Source: Symsagittifera roscoffensis (lineage: Eukaryota > Xenacoelomorpha > Acoela > Convolutidae). From it: a stretch of DNA of 64,000 nucleotides. Made by a program: the position numbers and the translations under genes. The notes under the pieces are model-generated. The model did no database searches. It was not told the DNA's origin and worked only from the letters and a program-made list of their open reading frames with translations. The DNA is taken from positions 5,981,954 to 6,045,953 of the forward strand of contig NC_087066.1 of the NCBI RefSeq assembly GCF_963678635.1. Direction: 5' to 3'. How positions within the stretch are numbered: position 1 is the stretch's first letter; every line of letters begins with the position of its first letter. This document shows, piece after piece, positions 18,446-27,817 of this stretch.

Positions 18446-20008
18446 GAAGCGGTCAAGGACCAGAATCACCCCAAACATAAGTTGGCATTAGCGGCGGTGC
18501 AGAATCAGCGGAACAGGCAAAACGAGTTCGAATCTAGGAACTTAGGGGCACCAAACACCGAATTGCCGACGAAGACAGTGAAAGCTGTTACACATGTTAG
18601 CGGTGCGTTAGAGTCCGCAGCCGGAAGCTCTCTAGAGATAAATTATGAGAAAGCGGCGACGGAAGCAATTGCCAAAGTGAAACAAGATCTGGCAGCGAAA
18701 GAAATAGAGCAAAGACTAAAGTTGGAGATCGAAAGACAAAATTTTAACGAAGCATTAACCGGATCGAACTCAATACCAGAGGCTAGAACGGGCTCAACGA
18801 AGACTGGGAATTGTAACACCGTGAAAATGGTGACAGGTAAACCTTTTGGAATATCGAAAATTGGAGCAAGAATAATGTCGATAATCACAGTGGGCGGCCA
18901 CGAGGTAACGAGAAACTTGAGCGAACCGAGCGACCAGACGATAATGCACATTGATGTCTATGCAGATTACTTGAGTGGAATAAATCCACAAACGACTTCT
19001 AGAGCGCTCAGGGCACTACTCACGAGAGGGGGCAGCAAGTCGGTACGAGTTGACAATAGGTACACTGAAGCTTATGGTCCACACGAGGTCATGCTAAATA
19101 TAGATGGAATTAACATCTATACCAAAACGATGATAACATGCGACGAAGACCTAATTGGACAAATCTATGTAGGGAAAGAGGAATTGAAAGTAAGATCGAT
19201 TGGACACTGTGCTATGCTTGAAGAAGATGCAATGCACATTGGAACGGAAGCAGACGTGACAGGGCACGTGCTAGACATAAATGGCAAAAAGACTCAGTTA
19301 CGTGGATTACTTGACACGGGAGCAGTCTTGAGCGTCATACCAATCGAAACATGGGAAAAGATGGGCTTCGACAAAGGTGACTTGATAGACTCGAGAATAC
19401 GGCTGTCGGCTGCAAACAAAGGGGCCCTTCGGGTGCTGGGCAGGACGCCGATAATAGCTCTCAATTTGGGGGAACGTAACCTGTGGATGAGCTTCATCGT
19501 GGTAGAAAACCTAGATGAATCTGACCAATTCATTTTGGGCAGAGACTTCATCAGGAATTTCGACGTAACGATTGATCTGAATAATGCAATGTTCAGGATA
19601 CGGAACCCGGATAGGAGGTACGCAATCAAACCGGTAAATTTAATAATGGCAAATGAAAACAAAGCACCGGTATTCTTGAGTAGGAGAGTGAGGTTAAAAG
19701 CTAATGAAGCGGCAATCGTAAGCTTGAGGATGAAAAATTATAATGAACTAAGCGATAACAAGCAAGTGTGTATAGTTCCAAATCCTAATAGTCAAAGCGC
19801 TGCTGTTTTAGGAAGATCATTTTCGATAACGAAGAGCGGCCTCTGCGTCAGTGTCTTGTTGAATACCCTTGATATACCGATCACGATACAGAGAGGGCGG
19901 AAACTGGGATATGCTTTACCGGTTAAAACTCTTATGAAACAATTGAAAACTCAAAACAAAATGAAGTTGTTGATTGTCCCAACCACAGGGACAAAATTTG
20001 TATCTTGA
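18446..20008 (+). CDS. Retroviral-type aspartic protease region
   Basis: In the same frame as Gag, after the TAG. A roughly 270-residue linker is followed by the protease core LLDTGAVLSVIPIETW (catalytic DTG near 19,314), the strand ALNLGERNLWMSFIVVENL, and LGRDFIRNFDV corresponding to the LG.DF segment of gypsy proteases. A C-terminal extension ends KFVS followed by TGA at 20,006. The reverse transcriptase frame overlaps by 82 nt in the -1 frame. There is no ATG near the beginning, so translation should come from upstream Gag. The old copy has Gln for the catalytic Asp (LQTGAVVSV). Confidence 0.82.
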   Translation, partial: EAVKDQNHPKHKLALAAVQNQRNRQNEFESRNLGAPNTELPTKTVKAVTHVSGALESAAGSSLEINYEKAATEAIAKVKQDLAAKEIEQRLKLEIERQNFNEALTGSNSIPEARTGSTKTGNCNTVKMVTGKPFGISKIGARIMSIITVGGHEVTRNLSEPSDQTIMHIDVYADYLSGINPQTTSRALRALLTRGGSKSVRVDNRYTEAYGPHEVMLNIDGINIYTKTMITCDEDLIGQIYVGKEELKVRSIGHCAMLEEDAMHIGTEADVTGHVLDINGKKTQLRGLLDTGAVLSVIPIETWEKMGFDKGDLIDSRIRLSAANKGALRVLGRTPIIALNLGERNLWMSFIVVENLDESDQFILGRDFIRNFDVTIDLNNAMFRIRNPDRRYAIKPVNLIMANENKAPVFLSRRVRLKANEAAIVSLRMKNYNELSDNKQVCIVPNPNSQSAAVLGRSFSITKSGLCVSVLLNTLDIPITIQRGRKLGYALPVKTLMKQLKTQNKMKLLIVPTTGTKFVS

Positions 20009-21654
20009 GACGATTGCAGAGAATAAAAGATTCTTCAGGTCTTATCAAATCACTTAAGTCAGAAACGGACGATGGGCTTTCGAGCTGTTCGAACTTTCCA
20101 GAGCGACCCACACTAGATGAAATGCAAACCGATAAACCGGTTCTCCCGGAGATTGAACACTTAAGGGGCAAACTGAAAGAGGAACAGCTCGAAGCCATCA
20201 AGGACGTACTAGAGCGAAACGAGGAGGTTTTTTCAAGGCATAAGGCGGATATCGGGTGTTGTAATTTTGTTGAACATGAAATTGAACTTGAGGAAAACGC
20301 GGTACCACACAGGGAGGGGGCGAGGCGCATGACCCCACACAAATCGGACGCGTGTAGAAAAGAAATCGAAACGTTACTAGAGTATGACATGATAGAACCA
20401 TCCAAGTCACCGTGGGCGTGTGGAGTAGTGATGGCCAAAAAGAAAGGCGACCAGTTAAGGTTTTGTTGTGACTTTCGATACCTGAACTCCGTCACGGTGA
20501 AGGATGCCTATCCCATACCTAGAATTGATGAGAGCCTCTCGAAGTTAGGTGATGCGAAATTTTTTACGACTCTTGATTTAGGCTCGGCCTTTTGGCAGGT
20601 ACCATTAAGGAAGCAAGACAGGGACAAGACAGGGTTCGCTTGCGAGTTGGGTCTGTTTCAATGGAAACGGATGCCGTTTGGACTCTGCAATGCAACAGCC
20701 ACGTTTCAGCGGCTAATGGCACACGCGTTGATAGGCGTGACGAAGAAGAACGGCAACCTAGTAATGTGCTACGTGGACGACGTGGTAATAGCAACGCCGA
20801 CACTAGAAGACCACATCGAGAGGCTTGACGAGGTGTTCGCGTGCATGAAAAGATCGGGGCTGAAGTGTAAACCATCAAAGTGCGAGATATTCAAGGACTC
20901 GATCAAATACTTGGGCAGGATGGTAGATAAGCACGGTATCAGACCTGATCCAGACGCCGTGGAAGCAGTCCTAACCTGGAAATCACCGAAGACGGAGCAC
21001 CAGTTGATGAGCTTCCTGGGCTTCGCTAACTATTACAGGGAGTTCATCAAAGGCTACGCGGACAAAGTATACCCGATGCAACAACTAATGAGACACAAGG
21101 GCAAGAAGTTCACGTGGAACAATGCAGCAGAAGAGTCATTCCAGAGAATAAAGAAAGAGCTGTGTGAGGCACCAGTACTGGGTATGCCGACTGAGAAGGG
21201 GATGTACGTGCTAGACACGGATGCGTCAGTAGTCGCTATTTCTGGGATTCTCCATCAAGAACAAGAATGGAATGGGAAGACAGTCTTGAGACCAATAGCA
21301 TACGGGAGCAAAGTCCTAAGTGACACGGAAATGAAGTACGGAGCAACGAAAGCAGAGATGTTCGCGGTGGTCACCTTTGTCGAAAAATACAGAGCATACC
21401 TAGGCAGTGAGCCCTTCAAGCTGCGAGTCGACAACCGAGCACTAAGCTGGCTGAAAACGTACTCAATGGACCAGAGCTATATTGGGAGGTGGATAGTTCG
21501 CTTGGACGGATACAACATGATAATTGAGCACAGAACACGAGATAAACATCAAAATGCTGACAGCTTGAGTAAGAAGACGGAGTTCTACGAGAGGCAAGAA
21601 CAAAGAGAGGCGGACAGACCTGAGATCAAAGATGGCTTCTCCTTCATGGAATAA
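19927..21654 (+). CDS. Reverse transcriptase and RNase H
   Basis: Pol core in the -1 frame relative to protease. The frame is open from 19,927 and its first ATG (19,962) comes early in the overlap. RT motifs: LRFCCDFRYLNSVTVKDAYP, FFTTLDLGSAFWQVPL, FACELGLFQWKRMPFGL, and the catalytic CYVDDVVIAT (near 20,770), then the thumb LGFANYYREFI. RNase H follows: VLDTDASVVAISGIL (catalytic Asp), ATKAEMFAVV (Glu), LRVDNRAL (Asp), and the His-containing HRTRDKHQNADSLSKK end. The frame closes at a TAA (21,652) that splits RNase H from integrase; the old copy has Lys there. No canonical slippery heptamer was found in the overlap. Confidence 0.93.
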   Translation, partial: NSYETIENSKQNEVVDCPNHRDKICILRRLQRIKDSSGLIKSLKSETDDGLSSCSNFPERPTLDEMQTDKPVLPEIEHLRGKLKEEQLEAIKDVLERNEEVFSRHKADIGCCNFVEHEIELEENAVPHREGARRMTPHKSDACRKEIETLLEYDMIEPSKSPWACGVVMAKKKGDQLRFCCDFRYLNSVTVKDAYPIPRIDESLSKLGDAKFFTTLDLGSAFWQVPLRKQDRDKTGFACELGLFQWKRMPFGLCNATATFQRLMAHALIGVTKKNGNLVMCYVDDVVIATPTLEDHIERLDEVFACMKRSGLKCKPSKCEIFKDSIKYLGRMVDKHGIRPDPDAVEAVLTWKSPKTEHQLMSFLGFANYYREFIKGYADKVYPMQQLMRHKGKKFTWNNAAEESFQRIKKELCEAPVLGMPTEKGMYVLDTDASVVAISGILHQEQEWNGKTVLRPIAYGSKVLSDTEMKYGATKAEMFAVVTFVEKYRAYLGSEPFKLRVDNRALSWLKTYSMDQSYIGRWIVRLDGYNMIIEHRTRDKHQNADSLSKKTEFYERQEQREADRPEIKDGFSFME

Positions 21655-24357
21655 GAAACGTACGACAGTCTTCCACTCACGAGATGGCTGGACAAATCAG
21701 GTAAACCGATTGAAGATCATCCCGAATTGCCGAAAGAGCCTCTTGAAAAGACCATCTTGAAGAAAAGCAGAGGGATTCCGATAGGACTAATGCTAAAATC
21801 CAAGATCGTGAGGGAAACACTCAAGGCAAAAGGTTATGATCTCATCCAAGTAGAGGAGGGAACGGTCCGAATAGATGAGGACTTAATGAGGTTACTTGAG
21901 AAACTATCAGATGACAAGCCCGTGATCCAAGGGAAAGGTCAAGAGGCACCGGAACTAACCATACTTCGGAGAGAAAAAACAGTGAACAATACTGACGTCT
22001 CAAAAGGAAGCATCACTGATAGCAAGGAGGTAGTGCGATCACTAGTTGAAAAAATCCCCAAAAAAATGCTGGAGCAGACAAAAGTCAGGGATAAGACAGT
22101 AACATTCAGAGAAGAAGTTGAACACCTGGGACGAGATCAAGAGCCCGGGGAGTGGTCCAGATTCATGGAAGAAGACGAAACCGGAGGAGGAAAATTGTCC
22201 GGGGAGCGTGAAGAATGGGATGAAGACTCGGATGAGAGCAGCGAAGACCAAGACAGCCTATGCATGATACTGGCGGAAGAGAAGATAAGACAGCACGACA
22301 GGGAATTACAGACAGATCCATCTTCAGGGACGTACAATCTGGAAATACAAGAGGTACGAGGTGGAGAAGAGCTCGAGAAAATAGCAGTTTCAAGAAAGCC
22401 ACTAAGGGAACTATCGTGCAACTCAAACGTCAGAACGAATCTGGTACCAGAAGACGACATGAAAATCGTGAAAAGGATGATATGTGTGAAACTGAGCGAT
22501 GACATCCACAACCCTGGTGAGATGAATGGACAGATCATGGCGCTAAAGGAGCACGTCAAGGCGAGATATAGGCTGTCTGACCTAATAAGGGCCCAGAAGA
22601 ATGACAAAATGACAAGTAACCTCTCCAAATGGATTCATTCGGGAGTCAAGGAGAAGGGGGAACTTGAGGAAGACAGCTACAAAATCTTGAGCCAGTTCTA
22701 CAAAGAAAAGAGAGACTTACTTTATCACACAGCTGAAGGGGTAGTAGCGTGCAAGAGAAGAGATGAAGAAAAAATATTACACAAACACAACCTCATCATA
22801 CTACCACAACTGTACCAAACGGAGGTGCTTTTCAGATCACATGACCAGATGGGCCACCAGGGGATAGATAAAGTACAACAAAGGATACTTCATAGGTTTG
22901 ACTGGCCGGGAATGAGAAAAGCTTGCGAGAGATGGGTGAATGCCTGCCTAGCATGCCTTCAAGTAAAAGACCCAAGGAAGATGAAGTTTCCCCTCAAGTC
23001 TGTCGAGAGTTCGGAATTCAATGAAGTGGTGCAGATAGACCATCAGAAAATCTGCATGACGGAATCGGGTTATAACCAAATACTAGTTATAATAGACCAC
23101 TTCACCAAGTTGGCGGAAGCGGTTCCGTGCCAGACAGCCTCAGCAGAGGAAGCATGTGATCACCTGATAACGCATTGGATATCGCGGTATGGTTGTCCAA
23201 TGACTTTCCAGTCAGACAACGGCAAGGCTTTTGTGGGGGACTTAACAAAAGAATTGATGAAGAGGTCACACATTGCTCAAGCACACTCGACGACCTATCA
23301 TCCACAGACCAATGGGTTGGTAGAGAGACAGAACAGGACACTAGTCAACATGCTCAGGGTGTATTGCTCAAGGTACATGACGGACTGGGACAAATACCTG
23401 CCACAGGTAGTAGGAGCCTACATTAGTACCCAGCACTCTACAACGGGTATCAGTCCTTTCATGATGTTGACGGGCAGGGAAAGGGCAATGCCTCTGACAT
23501 TCTTCTATCCGGAATACGAGGGGAAGAGGACGTCGCCTCAAGCATACGTGAAGGAAGCGATCAAAAGACAACAAGAGCTGAACGAGCTATGTCGGAGAAA
23601 CACTGCGCAGGCGCAAACGAGGCAACGCAAGAAATATGACGAAAAGATACTGAGAGCGAAGCCATACGAAGTGGACCAATACGTGTGGGTCTTTCAAAAT
23701 GTCATACCGCCCAAGGGAACGAAGAAACTACTCAAGAAATGGAGAGGACCGTTCATGATTACGGAAGTACATCAACAAGGAAGGTTCTATCGCTTGAGTA
23801 CAGGGCGAGCAGCACACTACGAAAATCTGAAGCCTCATGTCCCGTCCCCGGAGGACTGGTGCCTGCCAAAAGACATGGAAGGTCTTGACTACCTGGTGGT
23901 AGAACCAGCGTGCGAAGTGAATGAGAAAGGCACCAGAGAGAAAAATGATGGTAATGAGAACTTGAGTTTGGACGACAACGAAAAGATAGAAGTGGAGTCG
24001 GATGCAGGTTCATTTGTAGAAGAAGACTGGAACGATCCAGAGCAAAACGAGGTACCGAAGTGGATGGAGCCGGATCGACCAACTCCACCGGAAACCAGGA
24101 CGGGCAATCGTAAACGCACAGGCATGAGGTACAATAGGTACGGGGATGACTTCTTGATCGATAAGATACAGCCAGACAAGTTGGGCGATGAACTACTAGG
24201 CGTAGGCGAACTGGAAGCCGGAGAGGAATGGCAGGTCATTGACGATGGTGGACATTATCCGCAGGATGATTACTCGACGCCAGAATTGGAGACGGATCTC
24301 AAGCAGAGTGTCCTTAGAGAACCATCGAAAGCTGGACGAGGTACGGAGGTTCTCTAA
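21655..24357 (+). CDS. Integrase with long N-terminal spacer and GPF module
   Basis: In frame with RT-RNase H beyond a TAA. There is no early ATG, so it depends on Pol translation. After a charged spacer of about 390 residues comes the HHCC zinc domain (HDQMGHQGIDK to ACLACLQVK, near 22,840-22,970). The catalytic core follows: Asp in VQIDHQ, Asp in FQSDNGKAF, and Glu in GLVERQNRT, with exactly 35 residues between the last two (DD35E). The GPY/F module is KKWRGPFMITEVHQQGRFYRL. An acidic C-terminal tail runs to 24,357, with DDFLIDKI matched in the old copy. The last 113 nt overlap the next ORF. No chromodomain is visible. Confidence 0.93.
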   Translation, partial: ETYDSLPLTRWLDKSGKPIEDHPELPKEPLEKTILKKSRGIPIGLMLKSKIVRETLKAKGYDLIQVEEGTVRIDEDLMRLLEKLSDDKPVIQGKGQEAPELTILRREKTVNNTDVSKGSITDSKEVVRSLVEKIPKKMLEQTKVRDKTVTFREEVEHLGRDQEPGEWSRFMEEDETGGGKLSGEREEWDEDSDESSEDQDSLCMILAEEKIRQHDRELQTDPSSGTYNLEIQEVRGGEELEKIAVSRKPLRELSCNSNVRTNLVPEDDMKIVKRMICVKLSDDIHNPGEMNGQIMALKEHVKARYRLSDLIRAQKNDKMTSNLSKWIHSGVKEKGELEEDSYKILSQFYKEKRDLLYHTAEGVVACKRRDEEKILHKHNLIILPQLYQTEVLFRSHDQMGHQGIDKVQQRILHRFDWPGMRKACERWVNACLACLQVKDPRKMKFPLKSVESSEFNEVVQIDHQKICMTESGYNQILVIIDHFTKLAEAVPCQTASAEEACDHLITHWISRYGCPMTFQSDNGKAFVGDLTKELMKRSHIAQAHSTTYHPQTNGLVERQNRTLVNMLRVYCSRYMTDWDKYLPQVVGAYISTQHSTTGISPFMMLTGRERAMPLTFFYPEYEGKRTSPQAYVKEAIKRQQELNELCRRNTAQAQTRQRKKYDEKILRAKPYEVDQYVWVFQNVIPPKGTKKLLKKWRGPFMITEVHQQGRFYRLSTGRAAHYENLKPHVPSPEDWCLPKDMEGLDYLVVEPACEVNEKGTREKNDGNENLSLDDNEKIEVESDAGSFVEEDWNDPEQNEVPKWMEPDRPTPPETRTGNRKRTGMRYNRYGDDFLIDKIQPDKLGDELLGVGELEAGEEWQVIDDGGHYPQDDYSTPELETDLKQSVLREPSKAGRGTEVL

Positions 24358-26398
24358 TAAGAAGTTCGAGGAAGAACATGATGTTCACCGTAACCTGGCC
24401 TCGTCAGAGCAGTACTCGAGACTCAGCGAGAAGGGGGAATACCAATATGTGTCTGGAGTGATGGGAATAGCCTACAATCCCTTCTTAGACCCAGAAGCTG
24501 GAGGAGCCCACATGAACCACGAGGTAGCGGAGCTGCTGAAGTTTTGGACAGAAAGAATAATGGAAATAGACACGGTGGAAAAAGAGGGGCCGAGCCTGGG
24601 CCTGATTCTTGAGAAAACACCAGAGGTGGTAAGCATACCGCGCTCAAACAAGAGGGTTGAAGTGAATATGGGCGGTGGAAATGGCTTGTTAACCACGAAC
24701 TTGGGAGTGGTATGGAAGCTACTAAGACCCTCCTGGTGTCCACATCCCCATGCGAGTCTGATCGAGGAAACCACCGAGCGAGTGAGGTTAGCCCCAACGG
24801 AAGATGAAGATCCGGCGAAATTGAGTGTGCTACATAAGCTAGTAACGCCCCAGATGCAAGAACCAAGCGAAAGGACGAGCGACCCCGAGTCAGCAAAGAA
24901 ATTGGAGCCGGGTAGCTGTCTGGATTCGACGTGTGGGAACGGAGAGCACATCTGCGATGGACGGTCATGCGTCAGAATACTGTCATTTCAAAAAGAAGAC
25001 CTGGTCACGTGGTTCGAAGACATCACAGAAAGGGAGAAAAGTGAAGTGCAAATAATAGCGGAATGTTACGCGAGAACCACGGTGAATATAGCGACAGCTC
25101 TCGGATTCTTCTCGAGAATGTGTGGTCTGCAGGCACTGGAGAGACTGGAATCTGAACATCATTTAGTGACGGCGTTGAGCGTAGAATCCTGGCCCGGGGT
25201 GTTGCAGGTGACTCAAAAACACATCCGGAGCTGGAAGGTTGGTCTTGAGGCGGAAATGGGATTTCCCATGAGCGAAGCTTATGGCTTGCCATTGAACGCG
25301 AAGTCGCTGATAGGGTCAATGATGGCCAACTTGTGCGGAAGCCACTACCCGCTACACATGGCGATGGTGGAAGTGTCCAGCCAGAGAATATTGGTGGACA
25401 AGGCCTTCTCAGTGCCCAAGTGCGTGAGGTTGGCTCGGATATCGCATCACTCGCACAAGTTGTTGAGAAAAATCAAAGGGACAGTACCAAAAGAATTGAG
25501 AGATGACTTGAGCGAAATCTTGGGAGAAGATCTTCTGAAGTTGGAAAGAGAAAACACAAGCGATCACGAGAGACAAAATGTGATCGGAAAACCTGTGGGA
25601 GGTACTCCGAACCTGGAAGATAACGACACGATGCACGAGAAAATGATGGAGCTTGAGCCTCTCTTGGAAGCCTCAGGGGAGCGTAATCTCAGGAGCATTG
25701 AGATCTCTCATGGGGAATGCCCATGCCACTGTTTGGCACAAACGGTGTGGTATCCAGATCACAAGAACCTTTGCCTGGTGTGGGATGTGGAAGAGATTCG
25801 GTCGATCGGACTACCGGATCACCGGCAGAAGGTGACGCTCTTAGTAGTGAGTACGATGTTAGCTCTGAGATGGATAGAAGAGAACATAACGAAGTATCGG
25901 GAGGCGACGACGCCAACGGCTGAGTCAATATACGCGATAGACTACAGCAGGAGACTTGAGTTGTTTGAGACTGCGTGCAAAGTATTCGCCATACCGATGG
26001 AAGTCAGGCACGTATGGAGCCGCTTGAGATACTCCCCGTGGTTTCGGGCGACACTGACGTCTTGGTTGTACATGACAACGAAAGATCACATGAGAAAACA
26101 TCAAAAAGAGTATCGACAGTTCCAGGCCGAGATTGGGCCGGAAGCTTTCAAGAGACCCCTGCTAACCCATCGTAATGCGATCACGACAGGATGGAAAAGA
26201 GTGGGCAAGATGTCTAGAGACAATACCAAAGCGAGGGAGTCGATACTAGAGGAAGACCTGGCGAAGAACGTGATCCTGAGCCTGCACAACTCCTTTTGCT
26301 TGAACCGAGAGGCTAGGGTGAAGGCACTACCCAACCAAGCAAAGAGGTTACAGGAGCAGAGAGAATGGATGCGATCCTATGAACAGCTGAAGGCTTAG
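24245..26398 (+). CDS. 717-aa post-integrase ORF of unknown function
   Basis: The first ATG (24,245) lies inside the integrase ORF, in the +1 frame, overlapping by 113 nt. The product is soluble and mixed-charge, with no signal peptide or membrane helix, so it does not look like an envelope protein although it occupies that position. Visible features are a Cys/His cluster near residues 225-245 (CLDSTCGNGEHICDGRSC), a helical middle (SYARTTVNIATALGF-like segments), HGECPCHCL, and a basic C-terminal third with Trp-rich patches (WSRLRYSPWFRATLTSWLY). I recognise no family. After the TAG at 26,396 the frame stays open for 36 more codons, including EEIVISSDDEEELL, which resembles a SUMO-interacting motif. 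It would need a spliced mRNA or reinitiation for expression. Confidence 0.8.
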   Translation: MVDIIRRMITRRQNWRRISSRVSLENHRKLDEVRRFSNKKFEEEHDVHRNLASSEQYSRLSEKGEYQYVSGVMGIAYNPFLDPEAGGAHMNHEVAELLKFWTERIMEIDTVEKEGPSLGLILEKTPEVVSIPRSNKRVEVNMGGGNGLLTTNLGVVWKLLRPSWCPHPHASLIEETTERVRLAPTEDEDPAKLSVLHKLVTPQMQEPSERTSDPESAKKLEPGSCLDSTCGNGEHICDGRSCVRILSFQKEDLVTWFEDITEREKSEVQIIAECYARTTVNIATALGFFSRMCGLQALERLESEHHLVTALSVESWPGVLQVTQKHIRSWKVGLEAEMGFPMSEAYGLPLNAKSLIGSMMANLCGSHYPLHMAMVEVSSQRILVDKAFSVPKCVRLARISHHSHKLLRKIKGTVPKELRDDLSEILGEDLLKLERENTSDHERQNVIGKPVGGTPNLEDNDTMHEKMMELEPLLEASGERNLRSIEISHGECPCHCLAQTVWYPDHKNLCLVWDVEEIRSIGLPDHRQKVTLLVVSTMLALRWIEENITKYREATTPTAESIYAIDYSRRLELFETACKVFAIPMEVRHVWSRLRYSPWFRATLTSWLYMTTKDHMRKHQKEYRQFQAEIGPEAFKRPLLTHRNAITTGWKRVGKMSRDNTKARESILEEDLAKNVILSLHNSFCLNREARVKALPNQAKRLQEQREWMRSYEQLKA

Positions 26399-26921
26399 GA
26401 GGAGATTGTGATTAGCTCCGATGATGAAGAGGAACTGTTGAGACAGTTTGCCGCATCTAGCACTTCAGGATGCAGTACCTCCAAGGCGAAGAGTACGAGA
26501 TGAATGGGCAAATCGGATGGATCTTGAGTCTTGAGAGGAAAGGGGGGCTTGAGTGTGGATCCGAGTGAAACTTGGATTCACGAAAAAGAAATTTTAACAA
26601 AGCAAATATTGTTACTAATATACTATATTTATTATATAAATCAAGATGCTGCATGACAATTTCCTGATTGAATAGGACAAAAGAGATTTTTAAATGATTG
26701 GCTTGAAAAGCGAAAATTCAAGGGTGCAGGTATATGCAGATTTTGATTGCTGTTTAGCAATAGTGTGAAAAATTTAAATGGCCGTGAATTTTGGGGTGTA
26801 GATAATCTTAAATCTGCTGCAAACTTCTGTAAATGACCACTGGCACTGTATCTTGAGCAACACTCGGTTTTTCTGGGACTCACTGGCAGAAGACAGCGCG
26901 CGATGAGGACATCGATCTCGA
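26399..26921 (+). other. 3' untranslated region of young gypsy element
   Basis: Apart from the 36-codon in-frame extension after the TAG, I see no coding signal. Minus-strand ORFs here are short and without similarity. Confidence 0.5.
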
Positions 26922-26933
26922 GTCCGGGGAGTA
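26922..26933 (+). other. Polypurine tract of young element
   Basis: GTCCGGGGAGTA directly abuts the 3' LTR and is identical to the 12-mer at the same position in the old element. Confidence 0.75.
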
Positions 26934-27817
26934 TGTGCCAGTCGGTCATATTTGGAAGTTTGACCTTGAGAGGAGCAAAAAACACTTGATTTTGGAGTGA
27001 AATTTAATTTTTCAAAATTTCGATTGGAACATATCATGCACGATTTTCTCGCGATAACTGAAAATCAGAAAAAGAAATCAGAACAATTTCAGAACAATTG
27101 CGGGAAAGTTGTCAGATAAAAACGAGTGGGAAATTGCTATTCGCAATTTCCATCATAGTGAACAAGAGTAGAGCTGTCCTATCTGAAATAGAAGACAGAG
27201 TATTCCCGAGAGAACAATTATTCGAACTGGACCAGAGTGAACCTTCGACGGAAAGGTGGACAGCTTGAGTGTCCCAATGGTCCACATAAAACTTCATTCT
27301 AGAGTTCAAACTTACCTTTGCCATTCAAACTGACAAACAATGAACTTATCTAGTTATCTTAGTTAATTCTAGAGTTGCTCATCCATTTAATTACCTCCTG
27401 TGCTTGAGCGCATCAACATGTGAGTCCTTAATTTAAAATTCTAGAGTGTGTTTTATGATTATTATGTTGAGGTAAGGCGAGTTTTAGGTTGATCCATCTG
27501 AAATGGATCAAAGTTCCACTGTCTAATAAAAAAGTAACTTAACGGATTGTTCTAACCCGGTTTTTAACGGCGTTCATGTATTTTGGGTATTTTGAGACCT
27601 AAGTATGGGGACGTTCTTAATTCTAGAGTGGGGGGATATTTTGGTAGTAGCCTTAAGCAGTAGCGGGTCGTAGTCTCATGTCACAAGCGAACCGAATTGG
27701 CTCCGACTGATTTGAGGCGGAAAAACACAAGAGAAAGTGTCCCTGACTCCTGAGCCAATAGTCATAGGGCCTATTTTTCTTAAGCCTCATGTGTGACTGT
27801 AGTAGACGAATGTTACA
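26934..27817 (+). repeat. 3' LTR of young gypsy element
   Basis: 884 bp, matching the 5' LTR at 876 positions. Bases after it (TCAAAATACT) resume the interrupted old element. Confidence 0.96.

Larger units (their letters stand above)
13073..27817 (+). mobile_element. Full-length Ty3/gypsy-type LTR retrotransposon, 14.7 kb
   Basis: Layout: 884-bp 5' LTR, primer-binding site, 2.4-kb leader with minisatellites, gag N-terminal ORF, capsid-nucleocapsid, protease, RT-RNase H, integrase, a 717-aa extra ORF, polypurine tract, and 884-bp 3' LTR. The domain order PR-RT-RH-IN is that of Ty3/gypsy. At about 14.7 kb it is roughly twice the usual length for the group. The LTRs differ at 8 of 884 positions by my count, so insertion is fairly recent. 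It sits inside an older minus-strand relative, near that element's 3' LTR. The flanks share ATCA (13,069-13,072 and 27,817-27,820), which overlaps the last LTR base, so the duplication is 3 or 4 bp. Several in-frame stops make this copy doubtful as an autonomous element. Confidence 0.95.

Noticed and set aside
17184-19662. Minus-strand ORFs of 60-205 codons across gag-pol
   Set aside because: Antisense shadows of the purine-rich coding strand; Ser/Leu/Phe-rich without motifs.
16346-24357. An alternative nuclear genetic code (stops read as sense)
   Set aside because: SEPSECS and LINE ORFs end normally, and the interruptions involve both TAA and TAG. The old copy has Trp and Lys at two of the sites, so mutation or recoding is simpler.
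24245-26398. Envelope glycoprotein for the 717-aa ORF
   Set aside because: No signal peptide, no transmembrane anchor, no furin-like site; it only shares the position of env.
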